Shown: positions 41,645 to 51,911, counted from the first letter of the stretch. The stretch is DNA of 64,000 nt from Pseudonocardiaceae bacterium (GCA_009379845.1 WHSZ01000002.1:124001-188000); one strand, 5' to 3'. Notes: generated by a model not told the origin, from the letters alone. Translations and numbers: made by a program.

Positions 41645-42445
41645 GTGACGTGGCGCGAGCGGGTACGGCAGATCGTCGAGCATCGCGGCTTTCAGCGGTT
41701 CATCATCACCGTGATCGTCGTCAACGCGGTAACCCTCGGGTTGGAAACCTCCGAGGGAATGCTCGCGAGGTTCGGCGATCTACTGCATTTCGCCGACCGG
41801 CTGGCACTGACGATCTTCGTTGTCGAGTTGCTGCTGCGGCTGTACGCGCATCGGTTCAGCTTCTTCCGGGATCCGTGGAGCGTGTTCGATCTGGCCATCG
41901 TGTTGATCGCGCTGATGCCGATGACCGGGCCGTTCGCCGTGATGCGAGCGCTGCGGATTCTGCGGGTGCTGCGGCTGATCTCGGTGGTGCCGTCGATGCG
42001 CAGGGTGGTCACCGGGTTGCTGAAGGCCATCCCGGGGATGGCCTCGATCGCCGCGCCGCTCGCACTGATCATCTACGTGGCCGGGGTCATGACCACGAAG
42101 CTGTTCGGCGACATCTCGCCGGAGCACTTCGGCGATCTCGGTACATCGCTGTTCTCCCTGTTCCAGGTGATGACCGGGGAGGCGTGGCCGGACATCGCGG
42201 CAGACGTGATGGCGGAGGCGCCGCTGGCCTGGATCTTCTTCGTGATCTACATCCTGGTGTCCAGCTTCGCGGTGCTGAACCTGTTCATCGCCGTGGTGGT
42301 CAGCGCGATGGAAGATCAGATGCGTGCCGAGGCACAACAGGAGGAAAGCCGGCACGCGGCCGAGCATTCCGCGCAGAACGAGCAGATCCTGGCCGAGCTG
42401 CGCCAGCTCCGCGCCGAGGTGGCGGCGCTACGCGCCACCTCGTGA
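41645..42445 (+). CDS. Voltage-gated cation channel (single-domain ion transporter)
   Basis: A 266-residue six-helix channel. S4 carries regularly spaced arginines (RALRILRVLRLISVVPSMRR). The pore loop reads FQVMTGEAWPDIA, close to the TxExW filter of bacterial sodium channels. The C-terminus is a Glu/Gln-rich coiled coil (AEHSAQNEQILAELRQLRAEV) likely to tetramerise the channel. GTG 41645 has AGGAGAC upstream. Sodium selectivity is plausible but not proven. Its stop TGA is inside the 83-bp repeat. Confidence 0.9.
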   Translation: MTWRERVRQIVEHRGFQRFIITVIVVNAVTLGLETSEGMLARFGDLLHFADRLALTIFVVELLLRLYAHRFSFFRDPWSVFDLAIVLIALMPMTGPFAVMRALRILRVLRLISVVPSMRRVVTGLLKAIPGMASIAAPLALIIYVAGVMTTKLFGDISPEHFGDLGTSLFSLFQVMTGEAWPDIAADVMAEAPLAWIFFVIYILVSSFAVLNLFIAVVVSAMEDQMRAEAQQEESRHAAEHSAQNEQILAELRQLRAEVAALRATS

Positions 42446-42521
42446 GTCTTTTTAGGTGCTATAACCCCCAAACGGTGTTTGCTGGCGAGACCCTGGCAAG
42501 CAGGTCTCGCGGACTCACGAG
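42439..42521 (+). repeat. 83-bp palindromic intergenic element, copy B
   Basis: CTCGTGAGTCTTTTTAGGTG at the left end and GGACTCACGAG at the right. Lies between convergent genes (channel and MarR regulator) and provides the stop codon of the channel gene; the MarR stop also falls in its right end. Hairpin 1 is weaker here (GGTGCTATAACCCCC); hairpin 2 (GCGAGACC/GGTCTCGC) is perfect. Confidence 0.88.
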
Positions 42522-42955
42522 TCCTCCGTGAGGAGGGCCTCGAGGGCGGGCAGCGCGGCGACCAGTGCCTCGAAATGGTCGGGCTTCAGATGGTCGACAC
42601 GCTTGGCGAGCTCGTGCATCCGGGTGGAGCGAATGCCGGACACCATCCGCGCGCCCTCCTCGGTCGCGGTGGCCAGCCACGCCCGGCGATCCACCGGATC
42701 CGGATCCCGGTTGACGTACCCCATCTCCACCAGCGACGTCACGATGCGCGACATGGTGGCGGCGGCAACGCTTTCCTTGGCCGCGAGATCGCCGAGCCGC
42801 ATCTGTCCACAGTTGACCAGCGTGGCGAGCGCCGACAGCGCGCCCTGCCCTGGTCCCGTTGTGATGGTCTGCCGCAGGGACCGGTTCAACCGGACGATCG
42901 CGAAATACAACCGGTCCGTGATGTCGTCGTCATGCTGACTGTCCGACGTGGTCAC
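42515..42955 (-). CDS. MarR family transcriptional regulator
   Basis: A 146-residue winged-helix regulator: LYFAIVRLNRSLRQT dimerisation helix, MRLGDLAAKESVAAATMSRIVTSLVEMGYVNR helix-turn-helix and DPVDRRAWLATATEEGARM wing. GTG 42955 follows AAGGAGG. It stands between the channel (convergent) and thiG, with about 150 bp to the latter. Target unknown. Confidence 0.92.
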   Translation of the reverse strand: MTTSDSQHDDDITDRLYFAIVRLNRSLRQTITTGPGQGALSALATLVNCGQMRLGDLAAKESVAAATMSRIVTSLVEMGYVNRDPDPVDRRAWLATATEEGARMVSGIRSTRMHELAKRVDHLKPDHFEALVAALPALEALLTEDS

Positions 42956-43103
42956 CGCACGCCTCCTTGGACTACCTCCGGTACCACGTGGCACCGCATG
43001 ATCGGAAAGGATCGACCCGGCAGGCGGGTCGTGGTTGCCCGGCAGGATGCCAGACAGCCTATTCAATGATGACGCCAGTTGGCGTGCGGAGCGGGTAACG
43101 GTT

Positions 43104-43862
<759 letters not shown>

Positions 43863-44063
43863 TCAACCTCCCTGTACGGCGGTGAGGACTTCGATTCGCG
43901 CCCCTTCGGGCACCACCGTTTCCTCCCAGTCGGAGCGGCGCACCAGCTGACCGTTCATCGCCACCGCCACGCCCTTGCGCGCCTTGCCGATACCGCGCAG
44001 CACGTCGGCGACCGTGCTGCGCTCGGCCAGTTCGGTCGGCTCACCGTTCACTTCTGCTTTCAT
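43863..44063 (-). CDS. thiS: Sulfur carrier ThiS
   Basis: A 66-residue ubiquitin-fold protein starting MKAEVNGEP and ending AVQGG; the terminal Gly-Gly carries the thiocarboxylate. The ATG shares one base with the thiO stop (TGATG), so the two are translationally coupled. Confidence 0.95.
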   Translation of the reverse strand: MKAEVNGEPTELAERSTVADVLRGIGKARKGVAVAMNGQLVRRSDWEETVVPEGARIEVLTAVQGG

Positions 44064-45196
44064 CACAACACTTCCCTGCGAGTCCAACGCTCCGGGCCGG
44101 CGGCCGCGAGGTATTCCGGCAGCTCGGCTCCGGCGAGGTGGGCGAGAACCGCGTCCGCGGTGATCGGCGCGAGCAGCAGGCCGTTGCGGTGGTGGCCGGT
44201 CGCCGCCAGCACGTCCTGCTCGAGCCAGCCGATCGTCGGCAGGTTGTCCGCGCTGCCCGCACGCGATCCGGCCGTGCATTCGAGGAGCGCGTACTCGCCG
44301 ATGCTCGGCAGTACCCGCTCGGCGTCCGCGAGCAGATCCCGCACCCCGCCGGCGGTCACCTCGACGTCGAATCCGGCCTCGTACTGCGTCGCGCCGAGCA
44401 CCAGCTCATCGTTTTCCTTCGGCACCAGGTAGATCGGCCGGCCCTCGACGGAGGCGCGCACGGTTCGCGACGGTGGCGGCAGCGTGCCGCGCCGGGAGCG
44501 TAGCCGCAGGATCTCACCCTTCAGGGGGCGTACCACGTGGGCAAGCGCGCTATGCAGCAAGCCGCTCCACGCCCCCGCCGACAGCAGCACGACATCGCAG
44601 TCCACATCGGATCCGTCGTCCAGCCTCACCCGGCCGGGATGCACCTCGCTCGCGGCCTGCTCGCGGAACCGCACCCCGACATTGAGCGCCGCCTTGGTCA
44701 GCGAGTGCACCAGGCCGCGAGCATCTACGGCCAGATCACCGGGGACGTGAAGTCCACTTCGGATGGAGGCGCCGATGCCGGGCTCCAGCTTGCGCAGCTG
44801 GCGGCCGGTGAGCTCCTCGACCTCGCGGCCGAGCTCGCCGAGGTAACTCGCGAGGGTGGCGAGCTGCTCACGGTCCGCGCTGTCATGCCCCACGACCACG
44901 GTGCCGCCGGTGTACAGCCCGACCTCACCGCCCGCCGCGCCGAGCTCGCGAGCGAAATCGGGCCACTGGCGCAACGAGGCCTCACCGAGCCGCAGCACAT
45001 CCTCTTCCCCCGGCCATGCCTCGGTGACCGGAGCGAGCATGCCGCCCGCGACCCAGGACGCACCGCGCCCCGGATTCGGATCGATCAGCACGACGGCGTA
45101 CCCGGCCTGTGCCGCTCGCCACGCGGCGGTCAGCCCGATGACCCCGCCCCCGACCACGGCAAGCCGGGTGGGGCCCTTCTGGTGCTCTTTCGACAT
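44063..45196 (-). CDS. thiO: Glycine oxidase ThiO
   Basis: A 377-residue FAD enzyme of the DAO family that makes dehydroglycine for the thiazole ring. FAD-binding [35 protein letters not shown], and the C-terminal [17 protein letters not shown]. It is the first gene after the TPP riboswitch at 45201-45290 and leads thiS and thiG. Use of ThiO implies an aerobic thiazole route. Confidence 0.95.
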   Translation of the reverse strand: MSKEHQKGPTRLAVVGGGVIGLTAAWRAAQAGYAVVLIDPNPGRGASWVAGGMLAPVTEAWPGEEDVLRLGEASLRQWPDFARELGAAGGEVGLYTGGTVVVGHDSADREQLATLASYLGELGREVEELTGRQLRKLEPGIGASIRSGLHVPGDLAVDARGLVHSLTKAALNVGVRFREQAASEVHPGRVRLDDGSDVDCDVVLLSAGAWSGLLHSALAHVVRPLKGEILRLRSRRGTLPPPSRTVRASVEGRPIYLVPKENDELVLGATQYEAGFDVEVTAGGVRDLLADAERVLPSIGEYALLECTAGSRAGSADNLPTIGWLEQDVLAATGHHRNGLLLAPITADAVLAHLAGAELPEYLAAAGPERWTRREVL

Positions 45197-45200
45197 TCCA

Positions 45201-45290
45201 CGCTCCCTGCGCCGGTATGACCCGGATCAGGTTCGACGGTCGGAGCCGGCGAGCTCCCTCTCAGCCTGGTGCCTCCAGGCTCCCGTGCGG
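45201..45290 (-). ncRNA. TPP riboswitch (THI element) before thiO
   Basis: On the minus strand the order is GGGAGCCTGGAGG, GGCTGAGAGGGAGC, then CGAACCTGATCCGG, TCATACCGGCGCAGGGA. All core elements match the THI box. It lies within 10 bp of the thiO ATG. thiE runs away from it on the other strand and is not behind it. Confidence 0.95.
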
Positions 45291-45353
45291 ACCAGATTCC
45301 AGGATAACTCGCGCACGCGGGACCCGGCCAACGCAGCGGGTACCGTCGTGCGC

Positions 45354-46022
45354 GTGCCTGGACTGGACGGAACCCGAATCCGCGCCCGGCTGGCGGACGC
45401 GAGGCTGTACCTGTGCACCGACGCCCGTGCCGCGCGCGGCGATCTGGCGGAATTCGCCGACGCCGTGCTCGCCGGTGGGGTGGACATCATCCAGTTGCGG
45501 GACAAAACGGACGGCGTGCCCCTCGAGGCTGGTCCCGAGCTTGCCGCACTGGAGGTGCTGGCCGATGCGTGCGCCCGGCACGGCGCGCTACTCGCGGTGA
45601 ACGACCGTGCCGATATCGCGTTGACGGTTGGCGCCGACGTGCTGCACCTCGGCCAGGACGATCTGCCCGTGCCGGCCGCCCGGCGAGTGGTCGGAGACCA
45701 GATGGCGATCGGGCGATCCACCCACTCGCCGGAGGAGGCTCGTGCCGGCGCGCGGGAAGGTGGCGTGGACTATTTCTGCGCCGGCCCGTGCTGGACCACG
45801 CCAACCAAGCCGGGCAGGCCGGCCGCGGGACTCGAGTTGATCCGGGAAACCGCGGCCGCCGCCGCCGAGCGGCCGTGGTTCGCGATCGGCGGGATCGACG
45901 AGGCCCGGCTGCCCGACGTGCTCGAGGCCGGGGCGCGCCGGGTGGTGGTGGTACGCGCCATTACCGAAGCGGAAGACCCGAGGGCGGCCGCGGAGTGGTT
46001 CAGCACCCGCCTACGTTCCTGA
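45354..46022 (+). CDS. thiE: Thiamine-phosphate synthase ThiE
   Basis: A 222-residue TIM-barrel enzyme coupling HMP-PP and thiazole phosphate. [40 protein letters not shown], the [11 protein letters not shown] loop, [16 protein letters not shown] and [10 protein letters not shown] are all present. A TACCGT hexamer at 45341-45346 lies seven bases before GTG 45354, suggesting leaderless transcription; GTG 45348 is the alternative. It diverges from thiO and is not under either riboswitch. Confidence 0.95.
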   Translation: MPGLDGTRIRARLADARLYLCTDARAARGDLAEFADAVLAGGVDIIQLRDKTDGVPLEAGPELAALEVLADACARHGALLAVNDRADIALTVGADVLHLGQDDLPVPAARRVVGDQMAIGRSTHSPEEARAGAREGGVDYFCAGPCWTTPTKPGRPAAGLELIRETAAAAAERPWFAIGGIDEARLPDVLEAGARRVVVVRAITEAEDPRAAAEWFSTRLRS

Positions 46023-46058
46023 CCCGCGAGTAGCTTGCGGTGCCACAGCACCGCAAGC

Positions 46059-47156
46059 TCATGGGCCGGTGGGGGCGGACTGGTCAGCCCCCGGTTGTGC
46101 GCCTTGTTGCGCACCGGGTTGCGGCGCCGGTTGCGGGCTCGGCTGCTCCTGGGTCGGCTGCTGCTCGTCGGTTGGTGCCTCCTCGGTCGGCGCCTCCTGC
46201 TGCCCCGATGGCGCCGGCTCCGGGGTGTTCTCGACCGTGCCTTCACCCTCTTCGGGCGTCGGCTGCTCGCTGGGCGCCACGCTCTCCTCCGGCGCCGGCT
46301 GCTGGTCGTTCGGCTGCTCATCCTGCTGGTTGGCGGTGCGCTGGAAGAGTCCGCCGACCGTGGTCCGCGAGTCCCCGGAAAGCGACTTCCCGCTGATCGC
46401 CTCCACGCCGAGCACCCCGAGCATCGCGATGAGGAAACCGAGCGCCGCGGTGCCGATGATCAACGACCACTTCAGCCGTTTCGGCTTCGCGGGCTTCTCT
46501 TCGCCCTGCGGCTCGTCCGGCCCGCCGGGGCCGTTGGTGCCGCCGGGGGTCGCTGGCCGCAGGTATTGGGTGCGCTGTTCGTGGATCGGCTGGTTGACCT
46601 GGGTTCCCGGTGTCACAGGGCGGAACACCCTGGTCTGCTCACCGTGGCCGGTCGAGCCGTTCGGCCGCTGCTGCGTGGCCTCACCCGGCCACCGACGCGT
46701 GGCCTCACCCGGCTGCTGCTGGCCGGAGACGCCGGGCTGCTGCCCGGTGACGCCCGGCCAGCGCTGCGTGCCGGCCCCCGGCCGCTGTGCCGTTGCCCCC
46801 GGCCGCTGTGCCGTGACGCCAGGCTGCTGCCCGGTGGCACCTGGTTCCTGCGTGCTTGGCGGCGCGGGGGATTGCGCGTACGCCTTTCCCTGCGCGCGCA
46901 GCGTCTTCATCGGCACCTTGGCGACGGTGACTTTGACCTTTTCCTTGGTGCGCTCCATAGAACGCTGATAAAGCGTGTGCCCCACAGTGGTAATCATGCT
47001 TGCCACTCCGGCGCCGAGCACCGTGCCGTAGACGCCGAGCAGCGACCCCACGAACGCCGCCGTAATCGCCGCCAGTGCCGCAGCCGTGAGCTGGATCGGT
47101 GTTATGCCGAAACGTCCGGAGGACTTGTCGGTCTCTTCGCTCGTCTCTTCGCTCAA
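46059..47156 (-). CDS. Two-helix membrane protein with repetitive Gln/Pro/Thr-rich regions
   Basis: A 365-residue protein: N-terminal membrane domain (ITPIQLTAAALAAITAAFVG; VYGTVLGAGVASMITTVGHT) with a basic amphipathic stretch, a low-complexity repeat of PGVTGQQPG/PGATAQRPG type (about 95-165), a second helix (SLIIGTAALGFLIAMLGVLG) and an acidic Glu/Gln/Pro tail. The start codon appears to be TTG at 47156. The N-terminal domain occurs in other actinobacterial proteins, but I know no function. It diverges from the dehydratase gene. Confidence 0.7.
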   Translation of the reverse strand: MSEETSEETDKSSGRFGITPIQLTAAALAAITAAFVGSLLGVYGTVLGAGVASMITTVGHTLYQRSMERTKEKVKVTVAKVPMKTLRAQGKAYAQSPAPPSTQEPGATGQQPGVTAQRPGATAQRPGAGTQRWPGVTGQQPGVSGQQQPGEATRRWPGEATQQRPNGSTGHGEQTRVFRPVTPGTQVNQPIHEQRTQYLRPATPGGTNGPGGPDEPQGEEKPAKPKRLKWSLIIGTAALGFLIAMLGVLGVEAISGKSLSGDSRTTVGGLFQRTANQQDEQPNDQQPAPEESVAPSEQPTPEEGEGTVENTPEPAPSGQQEAPTEEAPTDEQQPTQEQPSPQPAPQPGAQQGAQPGADQSAPTGP

Positions 47157-47306
47157 CTCGCCGCTATCGCTCCCCTCTGATACCCGGAGTTATAACTATT
47201 TATGCGCTTCAGACGTTCCCGGCGTTAACAACAGGTGACCGTGAACACGTCATTGCGTCCACAATGGACTAATGGCGGACATGCCGGCTCCGGCATAATG
47301 TGCTGC

Positions 47307-48287
47307 GTGCAGCTGATCACCGTCGACGACATCACCGCCGCGGGGGAACGCGTGGCCAACGTGGTCGTCCGAACGCCCCTACTCCCGTTTCCCGACAGTA
47401 CGCCGGAACGAACTTTTTGGCTGAAGCCAGAGAATCTTCAGCCGGTTGGCGCATTCAAAATCCGCGGCGCGTACAACGCCGTCGCCCAATTGCCGCAACG
47501 AAGCCGGAGCAGCGGGGTGGTGGCCTACTCGAGTGGGAACCACGCGCAGGCCGTCGCGTACGCCGCGAAGGTTTTCGGCATTCCGGCCACCATCGTGTTA
47601 CCCGATTCCGCGCCGGCCGTGAAGGTGGACGCCACCAGGAAGCACGGCGCCGAAGTGATCAAAGTTCCCATGGCTGAGCGGGAATCGCGGGCACACCAGC
47701 TCGTCGAGCAGCGCGGCGCGATGCTGATCCCGCCGTTCGACCATCCGGATGTGATCGCCGGGCAGGGCACCATCGGGCTGGAAATCGCCGAGGACTTGCC
47801 GGACGTCGAGGTGGTGCTGATCCCGATCAGCGGCGGCGGGCTGGCATCCGGAATCGGCACCGCGATCAGGGCACGCTGCCCGCGGGCGCGGGTCTACGGC
47901 GTGGAACCCGAACTCGCCGCGGACGCCGCGGAAAGTTTCCGTGCCGGCGAGCTGGTGCACTGGCCGTCCGAGCGGCGGGCCCGCACCATCGCCGACGGGC
48001 TGCGCGCCGAGCCGTCCGACCTCACGCTCGCGCACCTGCGAGCCGTGCTGGACGGCATACTCACCGTGTCGGAGGACGAGATCCGCATGGCCATGGCCAC
48101 GTTGATCAAGAAAACCCGCACCATCGTGGAGCCAGCCGGGGCGGTAGCCGCGGCCGCGTACCTCTATCGAGCCGCCGAATTACCGGCCGGGCGCACCGTC
48201 GCGGTGGTCTCCGGCGGCAACATCGACCCCGACCTGCTGACCGCAATATGGATGCAAAATGGGGCTACGGGCGGTTCAGCGTGGTGA
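47307..48287 (+). CDS. PLP-dependent threonine/serine dehydratase-like enzyme
   Basis: A 326-residue fold type II PLP enzyme. The PLP Lys is in [25 protein letters not shown] binds the substrate carboxylate, and [12 protein letters not shown] the phosphate. There is no ACT regulatory domain, so it is of the catabolic/biodegradative or racemase-like type. CATAAT at 47294-47299 lies seven bases before GTG 47307 (leaderless). Its 3' end overlaps the convergent GntR gene by 23 bp, giving an unusual C-terminus ([10 protein letters not shown]). Confidence 0.9.
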   Translation: MQLITVDDITAAGERVANVVVRTPLLPFPDSTPERTFWLKPENLQPVGAFKIRGAYNAVAQLPQRSRSSGVVAYSSGNHAQAVAYAAKVFGIPATIVLPDSAPAVKVDATRKHGAEVIKVPMAERESRAHQLVEQRGAMLIPPFDHPDVIAGQGTIGLEIAEDLPDVEVVLIPISGGGLASGIGTAIRARCPRARVYGVEPELAADAAESFRAGELVHWPSERRARTIADGLRAEPSDLTLAHLRAVLDGILTVSEDEIRMAMATLIKKTRTIVEPAGAVAAAAYLYRAAELPAGRTVAVVSGGNIDPDLLTAIWMQNGATGGSAW

Positions 48288-49023
48288 CGAACTTGTAGCG
48301 GTCACCGCGGTACACCGAGCGCACCCATTCGACCGGCTTGTCGTCGGTGGCGAACGAGTGCCGGGAGAGCAACAGCATCGGCATGCCGACGTCCGCACCG
48401 AGCAACTCGGCCTCTTCGGGACCGGCGAGCGCGGTCTCGATGGTCTCCTCCGCGTGCCCCATCCGTACACCGAACCGTTCGTGCAGCACCTCGTACAGCG
48501 AACCGCCCGCGGTCACGTACTTGCGCAGGCCGCGAAACCGGCCGGCAGGCAGGTGCGTCGTCTCGATGGCCATCGGTTCCCCGTCGGCCAGCCGCAACCG
48601 GCGCAGCCGCAGCACCTTCGCGCCGGCGCGCAGGCTGAGCAGTCGGGACAGCTCGGCGTCGGCCGGCTCCTCGGACATGTCCAGCAGCTTGGAGGACGGC
48701 TCCATCCCCTTCGCCCTGATGTCCTCGGTGTAGGACGACAGTTGCAGCCGCTGCGCCACCTTGGGCTCGGCGACAAAGGTGCCCTTGCCCTGCACGCGAT
48801 GCAGCCGCCCCTCCACGGTGAGATCGGCGAGTGCCTGGCGAACCGTGGTCCGGGAAACGTCGAAGGCGGCAGCAAGCGCCCGCTCGGTGGGGATCGGCGA
48901 GCCAGGGGCAAGGGTGTCGAGCAGCTCGAGCAGATGCCGCTTGAGGCGCCAGTACTTCGGCTCGCGCTGTAGCTGCGCGCCGGTCGCGGCGCTGAGGCCT
49001 TCCACAGGGGACGTCTCGAGCAT
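48265..49023 (-). CDS. GntR/HutC family regulator, DasR-like
   Basis: A 252-residue regulator with an N-terminal GntR winged helix ([42 protein letters not shown]) and a UTRA effector domain ([35 protein letters not shown]). It diverges from the SIS and kinase genes, and the intergenic region holds a perfect GGTCTAGACC palindrome, the core of DasR responsive elements. DasR senses glucosamine-6-phosphate in Streptomyces. ATG 49023 has GAGGAG upstream. Whether it is the genome's main DasR cannot be told here. Confidence 0.9.
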   Translation of the reverse strand: MLETSPVEGLSAATGAQLQREPKYWRLKRHLLELLDTLAPGSPIPTERALAAAFDVSRTTVRQALADLTVEGRLHRVQGKGTFVAEPKVAQRLQLSSYTEDIRAKGMEPSSKLLDMSEEPADAELSRLLSLRAGAKVLRLRRLRLADGEPMAIETTHLPAGRFRGLRKYVTAGGSLYEVLHERFGVRMGHAEETIETALAGPEEAELLGADVGMPMLLLSRHSFATDDKPVEWVRSVYRGDRYKFVTTLNRP

Positions 49024-49162
49024 GGCTGGTCTCCTCGGAACTCGGCGGGCCGCGCTGATCGCAGTCGCGTCCACCTCGACCTTAAGCATGCCTTGTCAAC
49101 GGCTCGCGGGGCGACGTTCGTATGGATAACGTGATTCGCGCGACCGATCCAGCAACGGTAAC

Positions 49163-49178
49163 ATTGGTCTAGACCTCA
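49163..49178. promoter_or_regulatory. DasR-type operator (dre)
   Basis: ATTGGTCTAGACCTCA with palindromic core GGTCTAGACC at 49166-49175, matching the dre consensus core. It overlaps the expected transcription start of the SIS gene (possible -10 TAACAT at 49159-49164) and lies 36 bp before its ATG. Confidence 0.75.
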
Positions 49179-49213
49179 GTGCCGCCGTTGGAGTCCGCAT
49201 TTCGAGGAGATCG

Positions 49214-50269
49214 ATGAGCAAGCCGGAGCGGGACCCATCTGCCGGCAGGCACATGACCGCGGAGATCGCTGAGCAACCCGCCGTGCTGGCCGCGCTGTTC
49301 GCCGGCCGGAACGAGATCGTCTCGGTGGCGCGTGCGGTGCGGGACCGGCGGCCGCGGTTCGCCCTGCTGGCCGCGCGGGGATCGAGCGACCACGCCGCGA
49401 TGTACGCGAAGTACCTGGTCGAGGTGCTGCTCGGGTTGCCTGCCGGGCTGGTCTCGCCGTCCACGGTGACGCTGTACGAATCCGAGCCCGACCTGCGCGA
49501 CGTGTTGCTGGTGACGGTGAGCCAGAGCGGCGGCTCACCCGACCTGCTCGCGGTGACCGAATCGGCGCGCAGGCGGGGCGCGGTGACCGTCGCGGTCAGC
49601 AACACCGCCGACTCTCCGCTGGCCACGGCGGCCGAGTTCGCGGTATCCATCGGCGCGGGCGCGGAGCGTGCGGTCGCGGCGACCAAGACGTACACCGCGA
49701 CCCTGCTCGCCCTCTACCTGCTGGTGGACGCCGTGCGGGACGGCGATGGCAAGCAAGCCGCGGCACTCGGCCAGCTGGCCGAGGACACGTTGCGGGACTG
49801 CGCCGACCCGGTCGACGAGGCGGTTGGCCGTTACCGGTTCGCGGACCGTATGGTCGCCTGCGCGCGCGGTTACTCCTACGCGAGCGCGTGCGAGTCGGCG
49901 TTGAAACTCGCCGAGACCAGCTACCTTCCGGCCCGCGCGTACAGCGGCGCCGACCTGCTGCACGGCCCGGTGGCCGCGGTGGACGCGGAGACCGCGGTGC
50001 TGGCGATAACCAGCGCGGGCCGGGGCGGCGAGGCGATGCGAGAGGTGTTGGACGTGGTGCACGAGCGCGGCGCGGACGTGCTCGCGGTGGGGTCGGCGGC
50101 GGCGAGCATGCCTGCCGCGCACCGGATCGTGCTCCCGGAATGCGCCGAGGAGCTGGCGCCGGTGCTCGAAGTGCTGCCGGCACAACGGCTCGCGCTCGGC
50201 CTCGCGCTCGCTCGCGGCGTCGACCCGGACCAACCCCGTGGACTGCGTAAGGTGACGAGAACCCGATGA
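49214..50269 (+). CDS. SIS-domain sugar isomerase/deaminase (GlmS isomerase-like, NagB-II type)
   Basis: A 351-residue protein with two SIS domains and no glutaminase domain. LLAARGSSDHAAMYAKYL and TVSQSGGSPDLLAVTESA form the phosphosugar site of the first; ACESALKLAETSYLPARAYSG and DLLHGPVAAVD resemble GlmS/NagB-II. Predicted reaction: deamination/isomerisation of glucosamine-6-phosphate. ATG 49214 has GAGGAG upstream. Its stop overlaps the kinase start (ATGA), and a DasR-type site sits in its promoter. Confidence 0.9.
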   Translation: MSKPERDPSAGRHMTAEIAEQPAVLAALFAGRNEIVSVARAVRDRRPRFALLAARGSSDHAAMYAKYLVEVLLGLPAGLVSPSTVTLYESEPDLRDVLLVTVSQSGGSPDLLAVTESARRRGAVTVAVSNTADSPLATAAEFAVSIGAGAERAVAATKTYTATLLALYLLVDAVRDGDGKQAAALGQLAEDTLRDCADPVDEAVGRYRFADRMVACARGYSYASACESALKLAETSYLPARAYSGADLLHGPVAAVDAETAVLAITSAGRGGEAMREVLDVVHERGADVLAVGSAAASMPAAHRIVLPECAEELAPVLEVLPAQRLALGLALARGVDPDQPRGLRKVTRTR

Positions 50270-51192
50270 GCTACGTACTCGGCGTGGACGCCGGCGCCAC
50301 CTCCACCCGCGCGATGGTCACCGACCTGGACGGGCAGGTGCTCGGCAACGGCCGATCCGGCGGCGGCAACCCGAACGCGCATCCGCCGGAGCAGGCGGCA
50401 GGGCATATCGGCGAGGCGATCACCAAGGCGCTGGCCGGCCTGGAGGTGGCCGCCGTGAAGGCCGCCGTCGTGGGCATGGCCGGCACCGCGAAGCTCACCG
50501 ATCCGGAAGTCGCGGCGATCTTCGAACGCGCGTGGCGGCGCGTGCCGTGCCCCGTCCGGCTGGCCACCGACGCGGACGTCGCGTTCGCCTCGGCGACCGA
50601 CGAGCCGGACGGCACCGTGCTGATCGCCGGCACCGGTTCGATCGCGGGCCGGATCCGGGACCGGCGGCTGGTGTCCACCGTTGGCGGGTACGGCTGGCTA
50701 CTGGGTGACGAGGGGTCGGCGTTCTGGGTCGGGCGCGCCGCGGTGCGGGCCACCCTTGGCGCACTCGAACTGATCGAGCCGCTGGGTGAGCTGGCCCGCG
50801 CGGTGCTGGCGGAGGCGGGTGTCGCGGTGCCGGATGAGGAGCCCGACGCGCACCGGCAGGCGTGGCGCGAGCTGATCACCGCCGTCAACGCGCAGCCACC
50901 GATCCAGCTGGCCCGATTCGCGCCGCTGGTCAGCGCGGCGGCGCAGCGCGACGAGCAGGCGGCCGCGATCGTGACGGACGCGGCGGGAGCGCTGGTGCGC
51001 ACCGCGCGGCAAGCACGGGACGCCGAGGAGAGCACGCCGGTGGTGCTGGTCGGCAGCGTCCTCGGAGCCGATTCCCCTGTCGGGCAACGGGTGCGCGCCA
51101 AACTCGAGGCACTCGGGATCCGGGTGCTCGGCGCGAACGACGGAGTGCTCGGCGCCGTCCGGCTGGCTCGTGAGTCTTTTTCGGGGTTATAA
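50266..51192 (+). CDS. BadF/BadG-family kinase, probable N-acetylglucosamine kinase
   Basis: A 308-residue actin-fold sugar kinase. Phosphate loops YVLGVDAGATSTRAMVTD and TVLIAGTGSIAG, and adenosine region VVLVGSVLG, match the GlcNAc kinase group of the BadF family. Coupled by ATGA to the SIS gene, giving phosphorylation then deamination of aminosugars under a DasR-type regulator. The last residues (RESFSGL) and stop are encoded inside the 83-bp repeat, so the C-terminus was altered by that element. Confidence 0.9.
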   Translation: MSYVLGVDAGATSTRAMVTDLDGQVLGNGRSGGGNPNAHPPEQAAGHIGEAITKALAGLEVAAVKAAVVGMAGTAKLTDPEVAAIFERAWRRVPCPVRLATDADVAFASATDEPDGTVLIAGTGSIAGRIRDRRLVSTVGGYGWLLGDEGSAFWVGRAAVRATLGALELIEPLGELARAVLAEAGVAVPDEEPDAHRQAWRELITAVNAQPPIQLARFAPLVSAAAQRDEQAAAIVTDAAGALVRTARQARDAEESTPVVLVGSVLGADSPVGQRVRAKLEALGIRVLGANDGVLGAVRLARESFSGL

Positions 51193-51249
51193 CCCCCGAA
51201 CTGTGTCTAATGGCTTGCCCCTGGCGAGCAGGGCTCGCTGACTCACGAG
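51167..51249 (+). repeat. 83-bp palindromic intergenic element, copy C
   Basis: CTCGTGAGTCTTTTTCGGGG on the left, CTGACTCACGAG on the right; same length as the other copies. Hairpin 1 is TTCGGGGTT/AACCCCCGAA, a changed but still paired version of that in copy A, and hairpin 2 has GCCC/GGGC in place of GACC/GGTC. Lies between convergent genes and ends both coding sequences. Confidence 0.88.
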
Positions 51250-51911
51250 GACTGCGGGGACCGCAGTCCTGGATGACCCTCCGGCAACGCCTTGCGCAGC
51301 ACCCACGCGCTGACCGCGATCACCGCGGCCACCAGTGGCCAGGACAGCGCGACCCGTGCCACGCCGAGCGCCACGACCTCGCCTGCCCACCACAGCGCCC
51401 CGTACACCAGGACCCGCAGCAGGTACTGGCCAAGCACCCACACCCAGCTCGCGCGCCCGTACGCGCGCAGCAGCGCGGGATCCCGCCGCCAACGGTTTTT
51501 CTGCCCGAGCGCGAAGCCGACCACCACACCGAGCAGCGGCCAGCGCAGCACGATGCTCGCCGCCCAGGCCAGCGCGCTCGCCCCGTTCAGGAGCAGTTGC
51601 AGGAGAAAGAAGTCCTGGGCACGCCCGGTGTACAGGGCGATAAGCGCGGCGGCGCACACCGCGGCCAGGCTGACAAGTACCGCCCCCACCTTGCCGCCAC
51701 GCACCAGCCGGAACACGCCGATCAGCAGACCGACGCCGACCGCGGCGGCCGCACCGATCGCAATTGAGTTGCCACCGAGCAGCCAACCGACTACGAATGC
51801 GGCAGGCGGTGCGCTCGCGTCGAGCGCACCTCGGCGCCCTCCGAGTAGCGCGAACAGCGAGTCACCGCCAGCCTGCCCATGCACCGTCGTCCGGCCTTCC
51901 GTCACACCCAT
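51243..51911 (-). CDS. DUF3159 membrane protein
   Basis: A 222-residue protein with about six membrane segments, typical of the actinobacterial DUF3159 family: FALLGGRRGALDASAPPAAFVVGWLLGG, FRLVRGGKVGAVLVSLAAV, GQKNRWRRDPALLRAYGRASWVWVLGQYLLR. Function unknown; relatives are often near tRNA/sensor genes. ATG 51911 lacks a ribosome site. A DtxR/IdeR-like box lies 18 bp upstream. Confidence 0.88.
   Translation of the reverse strand: MGVTEGRTTVHGQAGGDSLFALLGGRRGALDASAPPAAFVVGWLLGGNSIAIGAAAAVGVGLLIGVFRLVRGGKVGAVLVSLAAVCAAALIALYTGRAQDFFLLQLLLNGASALAWAASIVLRWPLLGVVVGFALGQKNRWRRDPALLRAYGRASWVWVLGQYLLRVLVYGALWWAGEVVALGVARVALSWPLVAAVIAVSAWVLRKALPEGHPGLRSPQSS

Noticed and set aside
42439..42521. Insertion-sequence ends or MITE with transposase
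   Set aside because: No transposase lies nearby and no clear target-site duplication is visible except an extra CTCGTGAG at copy A; a mobile origin is possible but unsupported.
44856..45353. Long in-frame extension upstream of thiE
   Set aside because: It would run through the TPP riboswitch and antisense to thiO; the ThiE fold begins near 45354.
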